Positions 18,098 to 25,820 of a DNA stretch of 35,635 nucleotides are shown here, one piece after another. Below the pieces are notes generated by a model that searched no databases, had not been told where the DNA came from, and saw nothing but the letters and a program-made list of their open reading frames with translations. A program made the translations under genes and the position numbers. Origin of the DNA: an uncultured Clostridia bacterium (GTDB lineage Bacteria; Bacillota; Clostridia; TANB77; CAG-508); NCBI GenBank assembly GCA_944388775.1, contig CALXKC010000012.1, positions 1 through 35,635 of the forward strand. Reading direction: 5' to 3'. The first letter of the stretch is position 1; every line of letters starts with the position of its first letter.

Positions 18098-19066
18098 ATG
18101 TTAAAGAAAAATATTTTAATTGGAAATACTCCGTTAGTAAAAATAAATTATAAATACCAAGGAAAACAAAAGAGGATATATGCAAAACTTGAATATTTTA
18201 ATTTAACAGGAAGCATAAAAGATAGAGTTGCATATTACATTTTAGAAAATGCAAAAAAGTGTGGAGAGTTAAAAGAAAAAATGCCTATAGTTGAAGCAAC
18301 AAGTGGAAATACAGGAATTTCGTTAGCAGCTTTAGGTGCATATTACGATCATCCAGTATATATATTTATGCCAGATTGGGTAAGTAAAGAAAGATTAGAA
18401 TTAATGAAAAGTTTTGGTGCCAATATAATTCTAATATCCAAAGAGGGAGGAGGATTTATAAGATGCGTTGAAGAAGCTAAAAAAATGGCAGAAGAAAAAG
18501 GTGGATTTTTATCAAATCAATTTGCAAATAAAGATAATTTTCAAGCACATTATGAAACAACAGGAAGAGAAATAATAGAGCAAGCTCCAGAAGAATTAGG
18601 AGGATTTGTTTCAGGTGTAGGAACTGGTGGCACACTTATGGGAATAGGTACTAGACTAAAAGAAAAATTTAAAGATTTGAAAACCGTTGCAGTAGAACCA
18701 GACAAAATGCCAATAATATCTCAAGGTAAAAAGATTGATCAACATAAAATAGAAGGAATAGGTGATGATTTTGTCCCTGATTTAATTGATAAAGATAAAA
18801 TAGATAAAATTATTTTAGTAAATGATGAAGATTCAATTAATATGTCAAGAATATTCGCCAAAAAATTAGGGTTAGGTGTTGGGATTTCTTCTGGTGCGGA
18901 TTTTATAGGAAGTGTTTTATTGAATGAAGAGTTAGAAAATCCAGTTGTTACAGTTTTTGCTGATGATAATAAAAAATATTTGTCAACAGAATTATCAAAA
19001 GAGCTTGATAATAACAAAAATTTTATTTCAAATCAAATAAAATTGATAAATTATGAAGTAGTATAA
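18098..19066 (+). CDS. Cysteine synthase-like PLP enzyme
   Basis: 322 residues, fold type II PLP family. TGSIKDRVA holds the Schiff-base lysine (K41). EATSGNTGISLAALG binds substrate carboxylate and SGVGTGGTLMGIG binds the PLP phosphate. The family replaces the acetyl group of O-acetylserine with sulfide, or acts as cystathionine beta-synthase in some lineages; the substrate cannot be fixed from sequence. No serine acetyltransferase gene is adjacent. ATG 18098 is preferred to 18092 because the GGGGG ribosome binding site lies 7 nt before it. Confidence 0.85.
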   Translation: MLKKNILIGNTPLVKINYKYQGKQKRIYAKLEYFNLTGSIKDRVAYYILENAKKCGELKEKMPIVEATSGNTGISLAALGAYYDHPVYIFMPDWVSKERLELMKSFGANIILISKEGGGFIRCVEEAKKMAEEKGGFLSNQFANKDNFQAHYETTGREIIEQAPEELGGFVSGVGTGGTLMGIGTRLKEKFKDLKTVAVEPDKMPIISQGKKIDQHKIEGIGDDFVPDLIDKDKIDKIILVNDEDSINMSRIFAKKLGLGVGISSGADFIGSVLLNEELENPVVTVFADDNKKYLSTELSKELDNNKNFISNQIKLINYEVV

Positions 19067-19169
19067 AACATAGATGAGACAATTATAGATTGTAGAGAAA
19101 TGAAGTCAAATCTTTTTACTACTTATAATATAGTGTAGTGCAATAAAAATGCAAAAGGAAGGGATATAT

Positions 19170-21194
19170 ATGAAGAACAAAAAAATAGTAATTGGGATAA
19201 TTGCAATAATAGTAATTGTAGCAATAATAGTAGCAACAGTAATATTAGTACAAAAAAATGACCAAAAACAAGCTGAGCAAGCATTAAATGACTACATAAA
19301 TTTAATAAACGAAAAAGACTACGAAGGAATGTATCAAAAAGTTGCAAGCATGAATATGAGCAAAGAAGACTATATAACGAGAAATCAAAACATATATGAA
19401 GGAATTGATAGTAGCAATATCAAAATCTCAATTTCAGATACAGCAAAAAACGACAATGGATATCAAATTTCATATAGACAGCAAATGTACACATCAGCTG
19501 GGGAAGTTGATTTCTATAACATAGCAAATATGGTAAAAGAAAACGGTGAATACAAACTACAATGGACATCTAGAACAATCTTTCCACAACTTGAAGAAAC
19601 AGATAAAGTAAGAGTAGAAACAATAAAAGCAAAAAGAGGAAGTATATTAGACAGAAATGATAACCCATTAGCAGAAGATGGGCAAATTGCATCAGTTGGA
19701 ATAGTACCAGGCAAATTAGGAGAAGCAAGAGATGAAAATATTAGCAAAATTTCAGAATTAACAGGAGTTTCAGTCGATTATATAAATGAAGAATTAAGCG
19801 CATCATATGTAAAAGATGATACATTTGTACCAGTAAAGAAAATTTCAGATTCAGACACTGAATTAAAAAATCAATTATTACAAATACCTGGTGTAATGAT
19901 AAATAAAGAAGATGGAAGAGTATATCCATTAGGAGAGGAAGCAGGACATTTAATCGGATATGTACAATCAATAAATGCAGAAGAATTAGAGAAAAATGAA
20001 GGAAAAGGATATACAACAACAAGTTTAATTGGAAAATCAGGATTAGAACTAGCCTATGAAGATACATTAAGAGGTATTGATGGAACAAGAATTTACATAT
20101 TAGATTCAGATGGAAATGAAAAAACAGAAATAGTAAAACAAGATAAAAAAGATGGTCAAGATGTAAAATTAACTATTGACAGCGATTTGCAAAAATCAGT
20201 TTATGAGCAAATGAAAAATGACAAAGGACTTTTTGTAATAATGGAGCCACAAACAGGAGAATTATTAGCGTTAGTTAGTACACCAACATTTGACTCAAAT
20301 GATTTTGTAGTAGGATTAACAAATAATCAATGGAACGAATTAAATAATGATGAAGCTAAACCATTATATAATAGATTTATACAGAAATACTGTCCAGGTT
20401 CAACATTTAAACCAGTTACAGGAGCAATTGGTTTGACATTAGGAACAATTAACCCAGATGAGGACTTAGGGTACACAGGAACAAGTTGGCAAAAGGACTC
20501 AAGTTGGGGAAATTATCACGTTACAACATTAACAGCATATAATGGAGCAAAAAATTTAATGAACGCAATAATGTATTCAGATAACATATATTTTGCACAA
20601 TCAGCATTAAAAATAGGGGCACAAAATTATGCAAGTAGTTTAGATAAACTTGGATTTAATGAGCAATTAGACTTTCCATTAACACTTGCAAAATCACAAT
20701 ATGCAGATAATAATGGAACTTCAATTGAAGGAGAAACAAAGTTAGCTGATTCTGGATATGGACAAGGTGATATTTTAGTAAATCCAATACATATGGCATC
20801 AATTTATTCAGCATTTGCAAATGAAGGAAACATGATAAAACCAAGAATTGAATATGATGAAAGCAAAAATGGAGAAATATTAAAAGAAAATGCTATTACA
20901 AAAGAAGCAGCAGACACTATAAAAGAAGATTTAATACAAGTAGTTGAAAATCCAAATGGAACAGCAAATGATATGAAAATAAATGGATTAACAATTGCAG
21001 GAAAAACAGGAACAGCAGAATTAAAGATATCTAGCGAAGATACAGAAAGTGGAACATTAGGATGGTTCAATTGTTTTACAACAGATAGAGCAGAAGGAAA
21101 TCTTTTAATAGTAAGTATGGTTGAAAATGTACAAAACAACAGCGAAGGTGGAAGCCATTATTTAATACAAAAAATCAGAAATTTGTTAGTTTAG
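19170..21194 (+). CDS. Class B penicillin-binding protein (MecA_N type)
   Basis: 674 residues. An N-terminal membrane anchor (about residues 4-26) is followed by an NTF2-like MecA_N domain (ALNDYINLINEKDYEGMYQ...), a PBP dimer domain (RGSILDRNDNPLAEDG, GHLIGYVQSI) and the transpeptidase domain. Catalytic motifs: STFK (SxxK, near residue 412), SDN (near 468) and KTGT (near 612). It cross-links peptidoglycan outside the membrane. MecA_N proteins include low-affinity beta-lactam-resistant PBPs, but the domain alone does not show resistance. AAGGAAGGG sits 6 nt before ATG 19170. Confidence 0.92.
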   Translation: MKNKKIVIGIIAIIVIVAIIVATVILVQKNDQKQAEQALNDYINLINEKDYEGMYQKVASMNMSKEDYITRNQNIYEGIDSSNIKISISDTAKNDNGYQISYRQQMYTSAGEVDFYNIANMVKENGEYKLQWTSRTIFPQLEETDKVRVETIKAKRGSILDRNDNPLAEDGQIASVGIVPGKLGEARDENISKISELTGVSVDYINEELSASYVKDDTFVPVKKISDSDTELKNQLLQIPGVMINKEDGRVYPLGEEAGHLIGYVQSINAEELEKNEGKGYTTTSLIGKSGLELAYEDTLRGIDGTRIYILDSDGNEKTEIVKQDKKDGQDVKLTIDSDLQKSVYEQMKNDKGLFVIMEPQTGELLALVSTPTFDSNDFVVGLTNNQWNELNNDEAKPLYNRFIQKYCPGSTFKPVTGAIGLTLGTINPDEDLGYTGTSWQKDSSWGNYHVTTLTAYNGAKNLMNAIMYSDNIYFAQSALKIGAQNYASSLDKLGFNEQLDFPLTLAKSQYADNNGTSIEGETKLADSGYGQGDILVNPIHMASIYSAFANEGNMIKPRIEYDESKNGEILKENAITKEAADTIKEDLIQVVENPNGTANDMKINGLTIAGKTGTAELKISSEDTESGTLGWFNCFTTDRAEGNLLIVSMVENVQNNSEGGSHYLIQKIRNLLV

Positions 21195-21239
21195 GGACGT
21201 GCCAAATTGTTTCAAAATGAAACAAAAGGGACAGACCTT
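21195..21239 (+). repeat. GGGAC repeat, type III (R4)
   Basis: GGGACGTGCC, then the palindrome TTGTTTCA-AAA-TGAAACAA, then GGGACAGACC. It begins at the PBP stop codon. The TTTCA/TGAAA core flanked by GGGAC boxes is the form I associate with clostridial REP-like sequences. Confidence 0.65.
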
Positions 21240-21260
21240 ATAAAAAGTTTTAAATATTAA

Positions 21261-21306
21261 AAAAGCAATAATTTTTTGTTAAAAAACAGATAAAAATTAT
21301 TGCTTT
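21261..21306. terminator. Bidirectional terminator
   Basis: AAAAGCAATAATTTTT / AAAAATTATTGCTTTT, a 16-bp perfect stem between the convergent PBP gene and the gene at 21333-21614. Confidence 0.8.
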
Positions 21307-21332
21307 TGACATTTTTAGTTTACATCCGAAAA

Positions 21333-21614
21333 TTATTCCAATTTCCTATCTCTAGAATTATTTAAATTTTGAGTATTTTGAACTGAATGATTTGAAGTAT
21401 TACACATCCTTTCATACTCTTTACACTTAATTTTATAATCCATTTGCAAACAAAGGTAACGATAATATGAGCATGCCTGTTCATATTGCATCATAGGATT
21501 TAGAAACGGATCTTTATACATCTCGTTAAAATCAATTTGTCCATTAGGAGACATATAATCCATATAAGGAGGCATATTATTTAAATCTCTATTACCATTA
21601 AAATCTCTATCCAT
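21333..21614 (-). CDS. Hypothetical Asn/Met/Tyr-rich 93-residue protein
   Basis: Starts MDRDFNGNRDLNNMPPYMDYM and contains a helical stretch with Tyr and Cys (EQACSYYRYLCLQMDYKIKCKEYERMC). No membrane segment or signal. GGAAAGGAG precedes the ATG. Composition and its position 112 bp downstream of the sporulation gene ylbJ on the same strand would fit a spore-coat-associated protein, but that is inference from context; I do not recognise the family. Confidence 0.65.
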   Translation of the reverse strand: MDRDFNGNRDLNNMPPYMDYMSPNGQIDFNEMYKDPFLNPMMQYEQACSYYRYLCLQMDYKIKCKEYERMCNTSNHSVQNTQNLNNSRDRKLE

Positions 21615-21725
21615 AAATTTCTCCTTTCCAATTTCAAATATTAATTATACAAAAGCAATGTTCATAAAAAAGTATATCCCTTAAGAAAATATATTGTAAA
21701 AATAGAAAAATATGCATACAACAAT

Positions 21726-22814
21726 CTATAAATCTAAATTAAAAAAAGGGAAAACTTGAATAAAAATAAAAGTATAAAAAGCAGCAAATATGCCATGCAA
21801 AATTTTCCCATAAATGTAAGGTTTTATAGACAAATCAGTTTTTGCAGTAATACTAAATACCTGTAAAAAGACAGAAATACCACCAAAACCAAGTAAAAAA
21901 GCAGTAATAATAAGATTAATAGAAATCTTTTTACAAGCAATAGAAGAAATAATTTGAATACCATTAGTAATTTCCAAAATTCCAGTTAAAAGTCCAGAAG
22001 CAAAACTAGAATCAATATGTAGAAAATTCAAAATAGGAGAAATAGCCATACATAAAACATTCAAAATCCCACTAGCTTTTAAAATAGAAATGATGCTAGA
22101 AAATAAAACAACAAATCCTCCTATTAAAAGAATAGTAGAAATACTATTAGTAATACTTTCAGCCATAATTTCACCCAAATTTGAAAAAGTAGCAGTTTTT
22201 TTATCAGGAACATAATTTAAAATATAATTATAAGATGATTTTTTCATAATAACTTTTTTATCTTTACCGATACTATCATTTTTATTTCTTTTCCAAAAAC
22301 GAAAAATAAAGCCAACACTTAAACAACCGAGCAAATGAGTTATAAAAAGCAAAATACCAATTCCAGTATTCTGATACATCAAAATACCGACAGTACCAAT
22401 AATAAATAAAGGACCAGAATTATTAGTAAAACTAAGTAACCTTTCACATTCAGCCTTTGTACAGATATTATTTTCTCTAAACTTACTTGCAATTTTAGCA
22501 CCAACAGGATAACCACTAATAATCCCCATGATAAAAGCAAAAGCACCTTCACCAGAAATATTAAAAAGAGGTCTCATATAATTGTTTAACAATCTTCCAA
22601 AAATATTAATAATATTAGTATGCATAAGTAATTCAGTAGCAACAAAAAAAGGAAATAAAGAAGGAACTACTGAAGTTGCCCATAATTGTAAACCTGATTT
22701 TATAGCTGGAAGATTACTACCAGAAAAAATTAATAAACAAGCAGTAAAAGCTAAAAAAATCAATGCTAAAAAATTTCGTTTAACTTTAAAAACAAAAAAA
22801 TTACAAGAATGCAT
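21726..22814 (-). CDS. ylbJ: Sporulation integral membrane protein YlbJ
   Basis: 362 residues with about eight hydrophobic segments and the Gate/nucleoside-recognition-type features of YlbJ: SGLQLWATSVVPSLFPFFVATELL, IMGIISGYPVGAKIAS, LLSFTNNSGPLFIIGTVG, and near the C-terminus SGLLTGILEITNGIQ with AFLLGFGGISV. In Bacillus, ylbJ is under sigma E and is needed for heat-resistant spores, probably in a transport or channel role. AAAGGAGGAG precedes the ATG. Repeat R5 lies 20 bp upstream, inside the expected promoter region. Confidence 0.9.
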   Translation of the reverse strand: MHSCNFFVFKVKRNFLALIFLAFTACLLIFSGSNLPAIKSGLQLWATSVVPSLFPFFVATELLMHTNIINIFGRLLNNYMRPLFNISGEGAFAFIMGIISGYPVGAKIASKFRENNICTKAECERLLSFTNNSGPLFIIGTVGILMYQNTGIGILLFITHLLGCLSVGFIFRFWKRNKNDSIGKDKKVIMKKSSYNYILNYVPDKKTATFSNLGEIMAESITNSISTILLIGGFVVLFSSIISILKASGILNVLCMAISPILNFLHIDSSFASGLLTGILEITNGIQIISSIACKKISINLIITAFLLGFGGISVFLQVFSITAKTDLSIKPYIYGKILHGIFAAFYTFIFIQVFPFFNLDL

Positions 22815-22833
22815 TAAACTTCTCCTCCTTTGG

Positions 22834-22894
22834 TTTGGTCAGTTTGGGGACAGGTTCGGACTGACCACTTTTGGTCACTTTGGGGACGGCACTT
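22834..22894 (+). repeat. GGGAC repeat, type II, forward copy (R5)
   Basis: GGGGACAGGTTCGGACTGACC, then ACTTTTGGTCAC, then GGGGACGGCACTT. TGACCA-CTTT-TGGTCA forms an inner hairpin. It is paired with the inverted R6. Confidence 0.8.
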
Positions 22895-23032
22895 TAATAT
22901 ATAATCTAAAAAATTAATAAAAAATACGTATTTTTTAACAAATATAAGTTAGTTTTAATATATTATTATAATATTTTATTACCCAAAACTCTCATTATTA
23001 CTAGAATTTCTAAAGATTAATAAAAATTTATT
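22895..23032. other. 138-bp AT-rich spacer between inverted repeats R5 and R6
   Basis: No ORF. It contains an 18-bp perfect palindrome, AAAAAA-TACGTA-TTTTTT, at 22919-22936. Together with R5 and R6, this makes the 350-bp gap between ylbJ and murB mainly repeat-derived. Confidence 0.55.
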
Positions 23033-23100
23033 AAGTGCCGTCCCCATACTATCCATAAATGGTCACAACGAACCTGTCCCCAAACTGACCAAACTAACTA
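23033..23100 (-). repeat. GGGAC repeat, type II, reverse copy (R6)
   Basis: Inverted partner of R5. On the minus strand: GGTCAGTTTGGGGACAGGTTC, then a diverged middle (GTTGTGACCATTTATGGATAG), then GGGGACGGCACTTA. Confidence 0.78.
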
Positions 23101-23108
23101 AATTAGAC

Positions 23109-23137
23109 TTGTATTTTTTGGCGAAAAATGATATAGT
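23109..23137 (+). promoter_or_regulatory. Candidate sigma-A promoter for murB
   Basis: TTGTAT, 17-bp spacer, TATAGT, 27 bp before the TTG start codon and just outside repeat R6. Confidence 0.5.
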
Positions 23138-23164
23138 ATAGAAAATTGAAAAGGAAGTGGAAAA

Positions 23165-24085
23165 TTGAATATCAAGGAGATATTAGAAAATTCAAATTTA
23201 ACAATTCCAAAAGATAATATTTTATATAATGAAGACATGAAAAAGCACACAACATTTAAAATAGGTGGACCAGCAGAGTGCTTCATAAAAATAAAAACAA
23301 AAGAAGAACTAAAAGAAATATTAAATATTGCAAAAGAAAATAAAATACCAGTAACAATACTAGGAAATGGAAGCAATATTTTAGTTTTAGATGGTGGAAT
23401 AGAAGGAATTACATTAACAATTCAAATTGAATATATTGATATAAAACAAAACGGAGAAAAATATAAAATATATGTTGGTGGAGGATACAAACTTTCAAAA
23501 CTTGCACAAATTTGTCTAAAAAATGAAATTTCTGGTTTTGAAGAATTATCAGGAATTCCTGGAACAATTGGTGGCGCGGTTAGTATGAATGCTGGAGCTC
23601 ACGGTAAAGAAATGAAAGATATAGTTGAAAAGATAAAATGTGTAGATATAAATGGTAATGAAAAAGAATTTTCAAATGAAGAGGCAAATTTTGAATATAG
23701 AAAAAGTATATTCAAAGGTAATTCATATATTGTTACAGAAGTAGTTTTGAACTTAGAAAAAGGAAAAAAAGAAGAAATAAAAGCAAAAATGGATGAATAT
23801 GCACAATATAGAAAAACAAAACAGCCTATTGAATATCCAAGTGCAGGAAGTACATTTAAAAGAGGAAAAGACTATATTACAGCAAAATTAATAGATGATG
23901 CAGGTTTAAAAGGGTATTCCATTGGAGATGCAGTAGTTTCAACAAAACATAGTGGTTTTGTAATAAACAAAGGAAATGCAAGTGCAAAAGATGTGCTAGA
24001 TTTAGTAAAATACATAAAAGACACAATAGAAGAAAAATTTAATAAACAGATAGAGTTGGAAATTGAAGTAGTCGGAAAGGATTGA
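23165..24085 (+). CDS. murB: UDP-N-acetylenolpyruvoylglucosamine reductase (MurB)
   Basis: 306 residues, TTG start with AGGAAG 7 nt upstream. FAD-binding features: HTTFKIGGPAECFI, ILGNGSNILV and GFEELSGIPGTIGGAVSMNAG. YPSAGSTFKR holds the proton-donor Ser region, and SAKDVLDLVKYIKDTIEEKF ends in LEIEV, giving the C-terminal Glu. It reduces the enolpyruvyl group to lactyl to make UDP-MurNAc in the cytoplasm. It is followed after 7 nt by yvcK, a pairing common in Clostridia. It ends in TGA, which shows TGA is a stop here. Confidence 0.95.
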   Translation: MNIKEILENSNLTIPKDNILYNEDMKKHTTFKIGGPAECFIKIKTKEELKEILNIAKENKIPVTILGNGSNILVLDGGIEGITLTIQIEYIDIKQNGEKYKIYVGGGYKLSKLAQICLKNEISGFEELSGIPGTIGGAVSMNAGAHGKEMKDIVEKIKCVDINGNEKEFSNEEANFEYRKSIFKGNSYIVTEVVLNLEKGKKEEIKAKMDEYAQYRKTKQPIEYPSAGSTFKRGKDYITAKLIDDAGLKGYSIGDAVVSTKHSGFVINKGNASAKDVLDLVKYIKDTIEEKFNKQIELEIEVVGKD

Positions 24086-24092
24086 TATTAAA

Positions 24093-25790
24093 ATGAAAGG
24101 CTTTATGCATTGGTTTAAATCAAGCAACAAAATGAAAAGATGGATGTTTTTAATCTTAATAGGAATTTTACTTGCATGTTATGGACTAGCTGAAATAATA
24201 GTTATGAAAGAAATTTCATTTCAAGAAGTAGGAAAAGTAGTAGTAATATTTATAATAGGATTTATAGCAATAGTATTAGGCTTAATAGGATTAAATAAAA
24301 GGACATTAGAAGTTTTAATAGAAGCAACAGATGAAAGAATGGAGAATAAGAAAAATGTAAATATAAATTCTCTAATCTTTAACAAAACAGTATATGACAA
24401 AGGACCAAATATTGTAGTAATTGGTGGAGGAACAGGATTAAACACAGTTTTAACAGGATTAAAAAATTATACAAGTAATCTAACTGCAATAGTTGCAGTA
24501 TCTGATTATGGAGAAGAAGCAACAAATTCAAGAAAAGAGTTAGACATGTTGCCATTAGGAGATATAAAAGACAGTATAGTTTCTTTAGCAAGTAAAGAAG
24601 AACAAATGGAAAAACTTATGAACTATGAATTTACTAATGGTAGATTAAGAGGACTAAACTTTTCAGATATATACTTTTCAGCAATGAAAAATATAACTGG
24701 AAATTTTGAGGATTCCATTGTAAAAAGTAATCAAATATTCAACATGGTTGGAAAAGTTATGCCAGTAACTTTAGATGAGATGAAAATTGTTGCAGAACTT
24801 GCAAATGGATACATTGTAGAAGAAAAATCAAGAATACCAGAGGTTGTTTCAGACAAACTAACAAAAATTAGCAGAATAATGCTTAGTCCATCAAATTGCA
24901 GACCAGCTCCAGGTGTAGTTGAAGCTATAAAAAATGCAGATTGTATTATAATAGGACCAGGTAGTCTTTATACAAATGTTATACCTAATTTACTAGTAAA
25001 TGGAGTTGCAAGAGCAATAAAAGAAAGTACAGCAATAAAAGTGTATGTAAGTAATATAATGACAGAACCAGGTCAGACAGATGATTATAGTGTTACAGAC
25101 CATATAAATGCAATTATTGAACATTGTGGTACAGGATTAATAGATTATTGTATATATGATACAGGAGAAATTGTCCCAGAATTTATCAAAAAATATAATT
25201 TAGAAGGACAAGACCTAGTAGAACAGGACGTAGATAAAATAAAAGGAATAAAATTCTTACAAAGAAATTTATCAATGATATCAAATGATATGATTAGACA
25301 TGATCCAAGTTTAGTTGCAGAATCTATAATCGAATTAATTTGTGATGATTTAAAATATCAAGATAAACAAAATGATCCACAATATTTAATGTTAAATACA
25401 AAACTAAGAGAAGAAAAAAGAATAAACAAAATTAAAAAAAGAATGGCGAAAAAAGAGAAAAAGAAATTGGAAGGAAAAGCTGGAAAAAGAGAAAAAGAAA
25501 GAAAAGGAAAAAGCAAATTTAGTAGTAAATATAGTGACAGAATAGAGTCAATCAGAGAAGCAGATAGAATAGCAAGAAGAAAAGTTCAAAGAGACCAAGT
25601 AAAAAGAAAAAGAGCAAGGACTACATCACGCAATGAAAGGATATTAACACAAAATAGAAATAAAGCAAAAATGAGCAATTTAAAAGAAGATAAAGAAAAA
25701 ATAACAAAACCAAAAAGTGCAAGAGGAAGAAAAAAGACGCCAGAAGAGATTAGAAAAGAAATGCTAAAAAAATTAAACGAAACTAAATAG
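24093..25790 (+). CDS. yvcK: YvcK/CofD-like gluconeogenesis factor with N-terminal membrane segments and basic tail
   Basis: 565 residues. Two N-terminal hydrophobic helices (about 17-35 and 46-67) precede the CofD-like core (about 106-430): NIVVIGGGTGLNTVLTGLK, AVSDYGEEA, LPLGDIKDSIVSLA, SNCRPAPGVVEAI, IIIGPGSLYTNVIPNLL and SNIMTEPGQTDDYS. YvcK binds UDP-GlcNAc and links metabolism to cell-wall synthesis in Bacillus and Listeria. The typical protein is about 320 residues; here a Lys/Arg-rich tail of some 130 residues follows and a membrane anchor precedes. No rapZ or whiA neighbour is present, unlike the usual rapZ-yvcK-whiA block. Confidence 0.88.
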   Translation: MKGFMHWFKSSNKMKRWMFLILIGILLACYGLAEIIVMKEISFQEVGKVVVIFIIGFIAIVLGLIGLNKRTLEVLIEATDERMENKKNVNINSLIFNKTVYDKGPNIVVIGGGTGLNTVLTGLKNYTSNLTAIVAVSDYGEEATNSRKELDMLPLGDIKDSIVSLASKEEQMEKLMNYEFTNGRLRGLNFSDIYFSAMKNITGNFEDSIVKSNQIFNMVGKVMPVTLDEMKIVAELANGYIVEEKSRIPEVVSDKLTKISRIMLSPSNCRPAPGVVEAIKNADCIIIGPGSLYTNVIPNLLVNGVARAIKESTAIKVYVSNIMTEPGQTDDYSVTDHINAIIEHCGTGLIDYCIYDTGEIVPEFIKKYNLEGQDLVEQDVDKIKGIKFLQRNLSMISNDMIRHDPSLVAESIIELICDDLKYQDKQNDPQYLMLNTKLREEKRINKIKKRMAKKEKKKLEGKAGKREKERKGKSKFSSKYSDRIESIREADRIARRKVQRDQVKRKRARTTSRNERILTQNRNKAKMSNLKEDKEKITKPKSARGRKKTPEEIRKEMLKKLNETK

Positions 25791-25820
25791 TTTACTATTT
25801 TTAGAAATGGAGAAAATATT

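Noticed and set aside
24083-24085. TGA recoding to Trp, suggested by the low GC content
   Set aside because: murB and the debranching enzyme end naturally at TGA, and Trp is encoded by TGG throughout.
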